NCBI RefSeq assembly: GCF_029433105.1
Contig: NZ_JARNTW010000004.1
Span: 332,977 to 396,976, forward strand
Length of the DNA: 64,000 nucleotides
Reading direction: 5' to 3'
DNA from: Runella sp. MFBS21
Lineage (GTDB): Bacteria; Bacteroidota; Bacteroidia; Cytophagales; Spirosomataceae
Shown: piece by piece, positions 1 through 8,451 of the stretch
Layout of the letters: every line of letters starts with the position of its first letter
Position numbering within the stretch: the stretch's first letter is position 1
The notes under the pieces: generated by a model
Told to the model about the DNA's origin: nothing
The model's input: only the letters and a program-made list of their open reading frames with translations
The model's database searches: none
Position numbers and translations under genes: made by a program

Positions 1-1191
1 TGGCGCGATTAAAAAACGGCTAAAATCCTTGTTTGATTCGGCAGCAATTAGGTCTTCTTCTTTGAAAAGGGGCTGCATCCTGAGAGCTTCGTACAAGCCC
101 ACTACAATTTCGGGGAGAAGAATTCTATCTTTTGGAACTAGAATTTTGTTACGTTCTGTACTTGGAAAGGGATCTATCATCAACACCGTCCCCGTCATAT
201 CTTGGTGATTGCTATTAATGCGAATATTACGGTCGGTTAGAAGTTTTTTTGTGACGTCAAAAGGCTCATTGTTAAGCATTCCGCCGTCGGTATTTACGGT
301 TTCAATGATTGCGTCATCGTCAAAAGTTTTTTTGTTGGGTGGACCAATGAGCGGATTCTGATTAAGAAAAATGCCTTTCCTGCTCACTTTGCGCCAACGT
401 AAGCCAATAGGAAACGCACCCGTCGCCATCGCTGAGTCTCGCAGGGTTTTAAGATTGGGTGTATTAGGATTGTTTTTCTTAAAACTTACTGGAATGCGTC
501 CATCGTTTTTGTAAGCGTCGTCGGTGATTCTAAACAAGGCATAATCGCGATGGTTGTAAGAAATATAGGCGCTATCATTTTCTAAAAGGTTATTTTTATT
601 TATAAAATCAAGAGGAATGTTTTTGGCTTGACTATCAGTCCCTTGAAAGAATATTTTGCTTACCATTCCGGTCAAATTACTCAATGTAAGACATACTTCT
701 GGGTCAGGAGCGATGTAAGGTTTTTTAGCCAGTGACTGATAATGCTTTGAGGAGATATTGATAATCTTGTGGGCTATTTGGTCGATAAAATCCGAATTAA
801 AAATCGAGGTGGCACCGTGTTCGGCTAGGTCAGTATCTGAGAGCATGATGCGGAGCATATCGTCAGCGATGAGTTTGACCCACGCCTCGTAAAGTTTATT
901 TTCTGCCGTAAAATTTTGATAGCCTCCCGTTTTTTCGTTGACATGCACCGTCCGTTGGTCCGACAACGCTGCCAGAGCAATAGGTGCGGTCATTCCCCCA
1001 GCGGATGTACCTGCCAATACATCAATGACCACTGTATGTTGTGGAATATCTGGAAGGTTAGATATTTTTGCTTCCTCCCAACGGTCGAGAGCTTCTAGCA
1101 AATAATCCATGACACCAGCGGTGTAGGCTCCGGCCGAAATGGCACCCGCCATACAAAGACCGAGATGAAAGGTTTTATCTTGGGTTTTCAT
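1..1191 (-). CDS. Patatin-like phospholipase, 3' end beyond window
   Basis: Lipid acyl hydrolase of the patatin family, cut by the left edge after 397 residues. The frame is open from the ATG at 1191 to base 1. The nucleophile elbow GTSAGG lies at residues 61-66 (Ser63), and the catalytic Asp sits in TDGGMLNNEP near residue 302, giving the Ser-Asp dyad. The usual glycine-rich oxyanion loop (GGGxxG) is replaced by GLCMAGAISAGAYTAG near residues 11-26, which resembles the large bacterial patatin-like subgroup rather than the short RssA type. No signal peptide is seen, so it is probably cytoplasmic or peripheral to the membrane. A terminator for the upstream gene separates it from the DUF6624 gene, so it should have its own promoter. 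Substrate unknown. Confidence 0.85.
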   Translation of the reverse strand, partial: MKTQDKTFHLGLCMAGAISAGAYTAGVMDYLLEALDRWEEAKISNLPDIPQHTVVIDVLAGTSAGGMTAPIALAALSDQRTVHVNEKTGGYQNFTAENKLYEAWVKLIADDMLRIMLSDTDLAEHGATSIFNSDFIDQIAHKIINISSKHYQSLAKKPYIAPDPEVCLTLSNLTGMVSKIFFQGTDSQAKNIPLDFINKNNLLENDSAYISYNHRDYALFRITDDAYKNDGRIPVSFKKNNPNTPNLKTLRDSAMATGAFPIGLRWRKVSRKGIFLNQNPLIGPPNKKTFDDDAIIETVNTDGGMLNNEPFDVTKKLLTDRNIRINSNHQDMTGTVLMIDPFPSTERNKILVPKDRILLPEIVVGLYEALRMQPLFKEEDLIAAESNKDFSRFLIAP

Positions 1192-1254
1192 GAGATTTTG
1201 GGAAAAGGAGAGGATTAAAAAAGAAAGTTTTTTAATCAAATTTGCATAAAAAAA

Positions 1255-1287
1255 TACCACTTGATAAGAAATATTTATCAAGTGGTA
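1255..1287 (-). terminator. Intrinsic terminator after the DUF6624 gene
   Basis: A perfect 13-bp stem (arms 1255-1267 and 1275-1287, TACCACTTGATAA and its complement) with a 7-nt loop. On the minus strand it is followed by a run of seven T residues. It lies 44 bp past the DUF6624 stop codon. Confidence 0.85.
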
Positions 1288-1330
1288 GGAATAAAAATCA
1301 TTGCCTTAGGTGGTAATGAGTATTTGATTT

Positions 1331-2209
1331 TCATTTGTTTTGCTCAATAATTTTTTGAGCATTTTTGTTCTTAGGATTTAAGGCTAGAGATTTTTTATAT
1401 GCTTTTATTCCTTCTTCTTTTCGATGCAGCAGAAGCAAACATTCGCCAAGGCTATCGAAAGTATTGTATGCATCGGGATAAAATTGGGTGTTGAGTTCAA
1501 AAATCAGGAGTGCATCTTTTGGTTGGTTAGTTTTAAGGAGTTCGTACCCAAAAATGTTAATACCATTCTCATCTACTTTATAATCACTTAGCAAGCCTTT
1601 TTTATGTTCTTCTTTTATAAAATCAAGGGTTTGCTCAATAGATTTGGATTGCTGATAGAAACTGAGTATGCTCTTTAAATTCATTTCTCGTTCTTTGATT
1701 TTTTGCTCAGCAAGAGTTTCTACTCCGTAATAATCCCGGTCTTTATCAGTGACTTGGCTAGAGTCTATTTTATATCTTTCCCATTTGGCATCAGGTCCCA
1801 TTTTTATGTATTGAGTTCCATAAATTTGGGGTTTGTTGCGACTCATTAGTTCTCGGTCAATGGCGGCTGCCAAAAGCCACCGATTGATAGTGGTATCAAG
1901 GTTGATAGCTGTACGCATGTGCTTAACAGCCATGCCATAGGCTACAGAATCTTCCCCATGTTGAAAAATCATAGCAGAGTGATAATAATCTTTCCCAGTC
2001 TTGACAGCTCCAGCTTTAATCAATTCATATACTCTTTTTTCGCGCATACGGTCTTTCTTTACTAATTCATCCCAATTGATATTAGAGACCGTTCGTGCTT
2101 TTTGGTCTTCTTCATACATTTTTTTTAGCTCTTCATTATCACTAGTTTGGGCTTGGATATGAAGCACTGAAAAACAAAGTAAAATGAAATAATAGCCAAT
2201 AATTTTCAT
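1331..2209 (-). CDS. Secreted DUF6624/TPR protein of unknown function
   Basis: 292 residues from the ATG at 2209. The start is chosen because it puts a signal peptide (MKIIGYYFILLCFSVLHIQAQ) at the N-terminus; the frame stays open further upstream. The middle carries a DUF6624-like pattern: a conserved Trp/Asp start, an alanine-rich AAAIDRELMSRN helix, and the hallmark QIYGTQY about residue 140. The C-terminus (about residues 215-290) reads as tetratricopeptide helices (YNTFDSLGECLLLLHRKEEG, then AYKKSLALNPKN). It is probably periplasmic. No enzymatic motif is seen. It stands alone between the pntB terminator and the patatin gene. Confidence 0.8.
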   Translation of the reverse strand: MKIIGYYFILLCFSVLHIQAQTSDNEELKKMYEEDQKARTVSNINWDELVKKDRMREKRVYELIKAGAVKTGKDYYHSAMIFQHGEDSVAYGMAVKHMRTAINLDTTINRWLLAAAIDRELMSRNKPQIYGTQYIKMGPDAKWERYKIDSSQVTDKDRDYYGVETLAEQKIKEREMNLKSILSFYQQSKSIEQTLDFIKEEHKKGLLSDYKVDENGINIFGYELLKTNQPKDALLIFELNTQFYPDAYNTFDSLGECLLLLHRKEEGIKAYKKSLALNPKNKNAQKIIEQNK

Positions 2210-2251
2210 GCTGGTTAATTTAGTTGATGACTTTAGAATAGCCCCTAAAAT

Positions 2252-2280
2252 ACAAAGACCATTCAATAAATGGCCTTTGT
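2252..2280 (-). terminator. Probable terminator of the pnt operon
   Basis: Stem of 12 bp with one mismatch (arms 2252-2263 and 2269-2280) and a 5-nt loop, 32 bp beyond the pntB stop. On the minus strand it is followed by the T-rich run ATTTTAG. Confidence 0.6.
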
Positions 2281-2312
2281 GTAAAATAATTTATAGCTGT
2301 GAAATTAAATAT

Positions 2313-3716
2313 CTACATCCCTTTCAACTCATTGACAACCTTGGTGATAGAATCTTTGGCATCTCCAAAAAGCATAAGGCAGTTTGGATAATAGAAAAGC
2401 TCATTGTCAATCCCCGCATAGCCCGCTGCCATGGAGCGCTTGCTTACAATCACGGTACGCGCTTTGTCGGCGTTTAGGATAGGCATACCGTAGATGGGGC
2501 TTGCTGGATTGCTACGAGCGGCAGGGTTGACGACGTCGTTGGCACCTACTACAAATACCACATCGGTAGTAGCAAATTGGTCATTGATTTCTTCCATTTC
2601 TACTAGTTTGTCGTAGGCCACATTCGATTCAGCCAAGAGTACATTCATATGGCCGGGCATCCTACCTGCTACGGGATGAATAGCGTATTTGACTTCTACT
2701 CCACGGCCTTCAAGCAGGGCTTCCAGTTCGTGAATCACATGTTGGGCTTGTGCTACGGCTAGTCCATATCCAGGTACTACGATTACCTTTTGGGCATAAT
2801 TCATCAAAATGGCCACGTCCGAAGGGGTACTACTTTTAACTGCCCCTCCCGCAAAACTGCTTGTGTCGCCACCACCCTGGCTACTACCTCCACCGAATGA
2901 ACCAAAAATAACATTGGTAAGGGAGCGGTTCATGGCGTTACACATCAAAATCGTAAGCAGTGTCCCAGCCGAACCTACCAAAATCCCTCCCGTAAGCATG
3001 ACTTGGTTGTCGTACAAAAATCCTCCAAATGCCGCCGCTACTCCCGTAAAAGAGTTCAGCAAAGAAATCACAACAGGCATATCAGCTCCGCCGATGGGAA
3101 GTACAAACAAAATACCGTAAAGTAGAGACAATACAAATACGGTATAAAATAAAGCTGCTGAAGGATGTCCTATGGCAATATAAACGCTTAATCCTAAGAT
3201 ACTTAATAGTAGCACAATCGTCAATATGTTTTGAGCAGGAAGTTTGAAGGTTTTCTTCATGATTTCTTGCAGCTTGGCATACGCAATGATACTGCCCGAA
3301 AATGAAATACTTCCAATCACTAAACCTGCTACAATCGTGAGAATGGTAGCAGGAGAGGCCTCAGGATGCATATGGCCAAATTCAACCAATGAAATCAGAG
3401 CTGCACAAGCTCCTCCCATACCATTGAAAAGGCTCACCATTTGGGGCATGGCGGTCATTTTTACTTTTTTTGCTGAAATCCAGCCAATCACTGTACCTAT
3501 GGCAATGCCCCCGAAAATCCAACCATAATTGCCGATGGATTCTCCATCTTCGTTTTTGTGCATAAAAATAGTCCCCAAAATGGCGATTGTCATCCCTGCG
3601 GCGGCTAGAAAGTTGCCATTACGGGCTGTTTTGGGGCCAGAAAGCATTTTTAATCCAACGATGAAAAACACCGAACCTAAAAGGTAAATAAGATATAACC
3701 AATATTGTTGTAGCAT
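2313..3716 (-). CDS. pntB: NAD(P) transhydrogenase subunit beta
   Basis: Membrane subunit of proton-translocating transhydrogenase, which moves hydride between NADH and NADP+ using the proton gradient. 467 residues from the ATG at 3716; a GTG seven codons upstream (3737) is possible but less likely. The N-terminal two thirds are about nine hydrophobic helices (domain dII). The C-terminal dIII domain binds NADP(H): VVVPGYGLAVAQAQ near residue 312, VVGANDVVNPAARSNPASPI, and GIDNELFYYPNCLMLFGDAK at the end, all family signatures. A low-complexity Gly/Ser linker joins the two parts. It is the last gene of pntA1-pntA2-pntB and is followed by a terminator. Confidence 0.95.
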   Translation of the reverse strand: MLQQYWLYLIYLLGSVFFIVGLKMLSGPKTARNGNFLAAAGMTIAILGTIFMHKNEDGESIGNYGWIFGGIAIGTVIGWISAKKVKMTAMPQMVSLFNGMGGACAALISLVEFGHMHPEASPATILTIVAGLVIGSISFSGSIIAYAKLQEIMKKTFKLPAQNILTIVLLLSILGLSVYIAIGHPSAALFYTVFVLSLLYGILFVLPIGGADMPVVISLLNSFTGVAAAFGGFLYDNQVMLTGGILVGSAGTLLTILMCNAMNRSLTNVIFGSFGGGSSQGGGDTSSFAGGAVKSSTPSDVAILMNYAQKVIVVPGYGLAVAQAQHVIHELEALLEGRGVEVKYAIHPVAGRMPGHMNVLLAESNVAYDKLVEMEEINDQFATTDVVFVVGANDVVNPAARSNPASPIYGMPILNADKARTVIVSKRSMAAGYAGIDNELFYYPNCLMLFGDAKDSITKVVNELKGM

Positions 3717-3821
3717 TTCAGTTGTAGATTTGGCCACTATTGCCCTTTCTTCGCTATGTTTGAAAAAGAAGTAAAAAGTGGTTAGGTTTTAGGTTGATTT
3801 TGTGGAGAGAATGGCAAAAAG

Positions 3822-4130
3822 TTATTTCTTTTTCTTAAACATTTCCAACATTCTATCAGTGACTACGAAGCCACCAACTACATTGAGGGTGCCCAGAATA
3901 ACCGCCAAAAAGCCCAAAATAAGTGCTGGCCAATTTCCTTCTTCGGCATGACCCATGACTATAATAGCTCCAATGATTACCACCCCATGAATTGCATTTG
4001 CACCTGACATGAGAGGCGTGTGGAGGGCAGAAGGAACTTTTGAAATGACCTCAATTCCGACAAAAATGGAAAGAATAAGGATATAAATCAGTTGGATATT
4101 TTCTCCAATAAAAGTGATGATAGAATCCAT
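3822..4130 (-). CDS. pntA2: NAD(P) transhydrogenase subunit alpha part 2
   Basis: 102 residues forming the small membrane part of the alpha subunit, which in Escherichia coli is the C-terminal end of PntA. Three or four hydrophobic segments are visible (residues about 10-28, 42-62 and 68-92), with the family motif VPSALHTPLMSGANAIHGVV. It lies between pntA1 and pntB on the same strand. A pair of inverted REP-like repeats occupies the 121-bp gap to pntA1. The split alpha subunit is normal in many bacteria. Confidence 0.93.
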   Translation of the reverse strand: MDSIITFIGENIQLIYILILSIFVGIEVISKVPSALHTPLMSGANAIHGVVIIGAIIVMGHAEEGNWPALILGFLAVILGTLNVVGGFVVTDRMLEMFKKKK

Positions 4131-4136
4131 ATGTTT

Positions 4137-4158
4137 GTGGCACGGGCATCCTGCCCGT
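4137..4158 (+). repeat. REP-like palindrome, family 1, copy a
   Basis: GTGG head followed by an ACGGGCA-TCC-TGCCCGT hairpin (7-bp stem, 3-nt loop). It faces copy b at 4229-4250 on the other strand, giving a BIME-like inverted pair inside the pnt operon. The same consensus recurs at 11088-11219. Confidence 0.75.
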
Positions 4159-4228
4159 TTTTAAAAATGATTTGATGACTAATAAACTTGGCACTCAGGT
4201 AGTTTGATTAGTTTTTTATTTGGTGACG

Positions 4229-4250
4229 ACAGACAGGATGTCCGTACCAC
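4229..4250 (-). repeat. REP-like palindrome, family 1, copy b
   Basis: Read on the minus strand it has a GTGG head and an ACGGACA-TCC-TGTCTGT hairpin, with a G.T pair instead of one Watson-Crick pair. It ends 1 bp before the pntA1 stop codon and is inverted relative to copy a, 70 bp away. Confidence 0.7.
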
Positions 4251-4251
4251 A

Positions 4252-5430
4252 TTAACCCAAAATGCTTTTGGTGAAAGTGTGGATTAGTTCGCCTTTATGG
4301 GTAATGAGGCTTCCTTTGGTGATCTCTTCGTCAAGCTCCCATTTAAAACCGTCTTTATTAGCCAAGTGCAACAAAAGAGTACTGATGTTTTTGGCGTATA
4401 AATCACTGGCATTGGTAGCAAGTAAAGCGGGCAGATTGGATTCACCAATGATTGTAACGCCATTTTTGACGACAGTTTGGTTGGGTTCACTCAAGGCACA
4501 GTTACCGCCCGATTCTACCGCCATATCCACAATCACGCTTCCTGTTTTCATGGATTTTACCATTTCTTCTGACACCAAAATAGGAGCCTTTTTCCCCATT
4601 ACTAGCGCCGTGGTGATGACCAAGTCAGCATCTTTGATGCGTTGTTTGATGAGGTCTTGTTGTTTTTGTAAAAACTCCGCTGAAACTTCCTTCGCATAGC
4701 CTCCTTCCGATTTGTTGGCTTCCATGCCTTCTACACTCAAGAATTTTCCCCCAAGTGATTCAACTTGTTCTTTGGTTTCGGGGCGTACGTCTGTTACTTC
4801 TACCACAGCCCCCAATCGCTTAGCTGTTGCAATAGCTTGTAAACCAGCTACGCCGGCTCCAAAAATCAAAACCTTAGAGGGCTTGATAGTACCTGCAGCG
4901 GTCATCATCAAGGGAAAAATCTTACCCAAGGCATTGGCTCCTAGTAGTACCGCCTTATAGCCTGCTAGGTTGGCTTGAGAGCTAAGGGCATCCATACTCT
5001 GGGCCTTCGTAGTACGAGGTACGGCATCCATGCTAAAAGCCGAAATCTTTTTTTGATTCAAAACTTTTACCAAATCTGGCTGCGTATAAGCATACAAAAA
5101 TGAAATAGCAACTGCACCTTCGCGCATTTGTGCCACTTCGTCTTGGGTAGGTGCATTGACTTTGAGAACCACATCGGCATCGCTTAGCAGTTGGGAAATG
5201 TCTGCTATAACGGTAGCTCCTGCATTTTCATAATCAATATCTAAAAGAGAAGATTTTTCGCCAGCGCCGCTTTGAACGGCGCATGTAAAGCCAGCTTTGA
5301 GAAGAGACTTAACAACATCAGGTGTGACCGAAACCCGCCTTTCAAAGGCTTTTGTTTCTTTTAAAATCGCTATTTTCAAAATCAGGATGGTTTTTAGGAA
5401 TAAAATGCCAAAGTATAGGACTTTATCCAT
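4252..5430 (-). CDS. pntA1: NAD(P) transhydrogenase subunit alpha part 1
   Basis: Soluble NAD(H)-binding dI domain of transhydrogenase, related to alanine dehydrogenase. Family signatures run in order: KETKAFERRVSVTPDVV, AYTQPDLV, RTTKAQSMDALSSQANLAGY, the Rossmann turn VLIFGAGVAGLQAIATAKRL, and ESGGNCALSEP. The ATG at 5430 gives 392 residues with an odd hydrophobic N-terminus (MDKVLYFGILFLKTILI). The family normally begins at MKIAILKE, and here a TTG at 5379 stands exactly in front of KIAILKETK, so the true start may be that TTG (375 residues). First gene of the pnt operon. Confidence 0.93.
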   Translation of the reverse strand: MDKVLYFGILFLKTILILKIAILKETKAFERRVSVTPDVVKSLLKAGFTCAVQSGAGEKSSLLDIDYENAGATVIADISQLLSDADVVLKVNAPTQDEVAQMREGAVAISFLYAYTQPDLVKVLNQKKISAFSMDAVPRTTKAQSMDALSSQANLAGYKAVLLGANALGKIFPLMMTAAGTIKPSKVLIFGAGVAGLQAIATAKRLGAVVEVTDVRPETKEQVESLGGKFLSVEGMEANKSEGGYAKEVSAEFLQKQQDLIKQRIKDADLVITTALVMGKKAPILVSEEMVKSMKTGSVIVDMAVESGGNCALSEPNQTVVKNGVTIIGESNLPALLATNASDLYAKNISTLLLHLANKDGFKWELDEEITKGSLITHKGELIHTFTKSILG

Positions 5431-5578
5431 TTAAACAACATCTGTACGGGGTTTTTTGCAAATAAATGTAGTATTTTTTTTGCCTACTAAGCTTTCTTTT
5501 TCAGTTAAGAAAGCGTTTGGCGTTCTTGACATTTGTAAAATTAAATTCACAAATAATGGTGCGAGGCACTTTGTAAAT

Positions 5579-6766
5579 ATGGCATTAGAACAAACATGGC
5601 GATGGTTTGGCCCCAATGACCCCGTAAGCTTGTTGGATGTAAAACAAGCGGGTGCTACGGGAATCGTGACGGCCCTTCATCACATCCCTAACGGACAGGT
5701 ATGGACAACCGCCGAAATCCAGAAACGTAAAACAGAAATTGAAGAAATAGGCTTGACTTGGTCGGTGGTAGAGAGCGTACCAGTTCATGAAGACATCAAG
5801 AAAGCGTCGGGTAATTTTAAAGAGTACATCAATAACTATAAAGAGTCTTTGACCAATTTGGCGGCAAGTGGTGTCGACACGGTTTGTTATAATTTTATGC
5901 CTATTTTGGATTGGACTCGCACCGATTTGGAGGCTCCCATGCCAGATGGTTCTACGGGTTTGCGCTTTGATTTTAACGAATTTGCGGCTTTTGAATTATA
6001 CATTTTGCAGCGCCAAGGCGCAGAAAAACATTATACCGAAATCCAAAAACAAAAAGCTAAAAAGTGGATAGATAGTGCTGAGGAGGCTGACGTACAGCGC
6101 CTTGTTCGTAATATTATCGCTGGCTTGCCTGGTTCGGAAGAGAGCTATACTGTAGAGCAGTTTAGAGAGGTATTGGATACTTATAAAAAAGTAGGAGACA
6201 AAGAATTGCGTACCAACCTCTATGCTTTCTTGCGAGAGATAGTACCCGTAGCTCAAAATCTAGGAATTAGGCTTTCCATTCACCCTGATGATCCTCCATA
6301 TCCGATATTGGGTCTACCACGTGTGGTAAGTACTGAAGCCGATGCTAAACTTCTATTGGCGGCTGCCGATATGCCTGCTAATGGCCTTTGCTTTTGCACA
6401 GGTAGCTATGGAGTACGAGCCGACAATGACTTAGTAGGGATGATTGAACGGATGGGCGACCGAATCCATTTTATCCATTTGAGAGCTACACAACGCGACG
6501 ACGAAGGCAACTTCCACGAAGCCAATCACTTGGAAGGAAATGTGGATATGTATGGAGTCATGAAGGCGTTGGTATTTGAACAAAGACGAAGAAAAGAAGT
6601 AGGACGCAAAGATTTAAGGATGCCTTTCCGCCCTGACCATGGGCACCGAATGCTTGATGATCTCAATGCCTCCAAAAAAACAAATCCCGGATACACCGCG
6701 ATTGGTCGTTTGCGTGGCTTGGCCGAATTACGTGGCTTAGAGTTTGGAATAGAGCGCAGTTTGTAA
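5579..6766 (+). CDS. uxuA: Mannonate dehydratase
   Basis: Dehydrates D-mannonate to 2-keto-3-deoxygluconate in hexuronate catabolism. 395 residues from the ATG at 5579. The frame is open further upstream, but the family begins at [14 protein letters not shown] and is about 390 residues long. TIM-barrel metal-site motifs are visible: [35 protein letters not shown] and the C-terminal [14 protein letters not shown]. The fructuronate reductase partner (uxuB) is not adjacent. It is convergent with the S41 peptidase gene and shares a bidirectional terminator with it. The two sulfatases 6 kb away suggest an organism that breaks down uronate-containing polysaccharides, though no direct link is shown. 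Confidence 0.95.
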   Translation: MALEQTWRWFGPNDPVSLLDVKQAGATGIVTALHHIPNGQVWTTAEIQKRKTEIEEIGLTWSVVESVPVHEDIKKASGNFKEYINNYKESLTNLAASGVDTVCYNFMPILDWTRTDLEAPMPDGSTGLRFDFNEFAAFELYILQRQGAEKHYTEIQKQKAKKWIDSAEEADVQRLVRNIIAGLPGSEESYTVEQFREVLDTYKKVGDKELRTNLYAFLREIVPVAQNLGIRLSIHPDDPPYPILGLPRVVSTEADAKLLLAAADMPANGLCFCTGSYGVRADNDLVGMIERMGDRIHFIHLRATQRDDEGNFHEANHLEGNVDMYGVMKALVFEQRRRKEVGRKDLRMPFRPDHGHRMLDDLNASKKTNPGYTAIGRLRGLAELRGLEFGIERSL

Positions 6767-6769
6767 TTA

Positions 6770-6813
6770 AATCCCCCTGTGAAAGAACGTACTTCATCTA
6801 ACACAGGGGGATT
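6770..6813. terminator. Bidirectional terminator between uxuA and the S41 gene
   Basis: Perfect 12-bp GC-rich stem (AATCCCCCTGTG at 6770-6781 with its complement at 6802-6813). The flanking A and T residues serve both strands. It lies between two convergent stop codons. Confidence 0.85.
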
Positions 6814-6824
6814 CCCTGTTTACT

Positions 6825-8258
6825 TTAATTCGAGAGTGTCCAGTAATTCTGGACAAATTTGACCCAGTCTTTTTCATTGTCAGGAATGCGCACATCGGGC
6901 TGAAAGCCTACGTTGTCGATAGGGGCATAATCCACCCATCCTGTGCGGGTAGTAGGAAGTCGTAGTTCAAAAAGAGAACACGGAAGTGGCATGTTTCTTA
7001 CATTGCCATAATCCATCATTCCACCCGTATTTTTACCAAAAAGCGTTACTTTCTTACTTTGTTTGGCAAAATAAACGAAGTATTCGGCACTACTGTAGCA
7101 GTGTTCGTTCATAAGGACAGCCACTTTTTTAGGGTTGGGGAGTACCTCTTTAAATTTTATATTTTCGGGGGCGTATTTCACCATTTTCCCTATTTGTTTT
7201 TGATTTTTAGCCAATGTCTCTTGCCAAGGTTTTGCTTCTTTTTCTGAAATCCACTCCTCCTTAAGTGCCTTATCGATGATTGCCTTTTCGGCCAGTAGAT
7301 TGTCGGCTGTACTTCTAAAGTGAGAATGAATATCTTTAAAATTATGAGTGTTGAGGTATTTCAAAATCGCCGGAAAACTGCTGTTCATCCCTCCCCCATT
7401 TTCACGGATATCTATAATAAGATAAGGACTGCGACGAATGGTCAAATCATGAATTTTGAGTAGACTATCTACCATAGCATAAGAAACACCAAAGGAAGGA
7501 ATACGGATGTAGAAAGTTTGATTATCAAGAGATTTTAGGGAAAAATCTTCTTCGACTGCTTGGGATTTAGCAATCTCCAAAGGAGTAGCTTCTTGTGGAT
7601 AGCGGCGTATCCAATAACCCGAATTGGGGATATTTAGTAGGTTGTTGTCTAAGTAAAAGGTACGTTCTGAGGATGACAAATCACCGGCCCAATAGATACC
7701 TTTGTAAGGGCTGTTGCCTTGGGCTTGAGCTTCAAATTTAATCATGCCAAGTTGCCATTGTTTGTTTTGACTTGAGAGTACAACGGCCACGATTTTGGTA
7801 GGGTGCTGTGGGTGCCGCATCAAGACCACTTGATAGCTTCCATCTGCGATCTCCCAAATTCCTTCAAGGGGGTGAAGTTGGGAGGTATTTTTAGCTAGAT
7901 AAATCTTTGCAGAGCTTTCGTCGATATCGATTTTTTGGACAGCAATATTCACTTCTGGAGCATTGAAATAGAGCTGAAAGTGGCCATCACCAAAAAACTT
8001 CTTGTACTGTTTGAGGAGTTTAAAACAATTTTTATCTCCTTCTAATTGAGTTGCTGCTGTACGAAGGCTATCTACAAGGGCTTCATAATGAGGGCGAGTT
8101 TTGGGATTGACTTTGTCGTAAAAACCGGCGTAATTATCTTCCGTTTTTTTGATAATAGCATTTAAGGCCGTGGTACAATCGCAGGAGTTTTGGGCAAAAC
8201 TAATCAACGAACTAAAAAATAATATCCATAATAATAAAATGGGCTGAGGGGCTTTCAT
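6825..8258 (-). CDS. Secreted S41-family peptidase
   Basis: Serine protease of the C-terminal-processing/tricorn clan. 477 residues from the ATG at 8258, chosen because a signal peptide (MKAPQPILLLWILFFSSLIS) starts there. After a helical N-terminal part, the S41 core begins about residue 265: FYIRIPSFGVS, the strand YLIIDIRENGGGMNSSF, then the nucleophile region CYSSAEYFVYFAKQSKKV and LFGKNTGGMMDYGN. The Ser in YSSAEYF fits the catalytic serine. The general-base Lys seen in CtpA-type enzymes (in TxGKG) is not at its usual place, as in many Bacteroidota S41 paralogues. No PDZ domain is evident. Probably periplasmic or exported; substrate unknown. Convergent with uxuA. Confidence 0.82.
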   Translation of the reverse strand: MKAPQPILLLWILFFSSLISFAQNSCDCTTALNAIIKKTEDNYAGFYDKVNPKTRPHYEALVDSLRTAATQLEGDKNCFKLLKQYKKFFGDGHFQLYFNAPEVNIAVQKIDIDESSAKIYLAKNTSQLHPLEGIWEIADGSYQVVLMRHPQHPTKIVAVVLSSQNKQWQLGMIKFEAQAQGNSPYKGIYWAGDLSSSERTFYLDNNLLNIPNSGYWIRRYPQEATPLEIAKSQAVEEDFSLKSLDNQTFYIRIPSFGVSYAMVDSLLKIHDLTIRRSPYLIIDIRENGGGMNSSFPAILKYLNTHNFKDIHSHFRSTADNLLAEKAIIDKALKEEWISEKEAKPWQETLAKNQKQIGKMVKYAPENIKFKEVLPNPKKVAVLMNEHCYSSAEYFVYFAKQSKKVTLFGKNTGGMMDYGNVRNMPLPCSLFELRLPTTRTGWVDYAPIDNVGFQPDVRIPDNEKDWVKFVQNYWTLSN

Positions 8259-8398
8259 AGACCAAGGGTGTTTAAGGTTGAGTGCACAAAGCTGCTTTAC
8301 CAGCATGTTGTTATCAACTTTATTAGATAAACACCATTATTAGAGGGATGAAATAGCGGGTTTTATTATAAGAGAAAACCTGCTTAAATATCTATATC

Positions 8399-8446
8399 AA
8401 AATAGACTTACCAAGAAAATCTGTTAGAGCTTGGTAAGTCTATTTT
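8399..8446 (-). terminator. Intrinsic terminator of hslU
   Basis: Perfect 17-bp stem (arms 8399-8415 and 8430-8446) with a 14-nt loop, 5 bp past the hslU stop. The left arm begins with AAAA, giving a U-tail on the minus-strand transcript. Confidence 0.85.
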
Positions 8447-8451
8447 TTAGC

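Noticed and set aside
5456-5578. 41-codon N-terminal extension of mannonate dehydratase
   Set aside because: The family begins at the ATG at 5579; the extension is AT-rich, low in conservation signals, and overlaps the probable promoter region.
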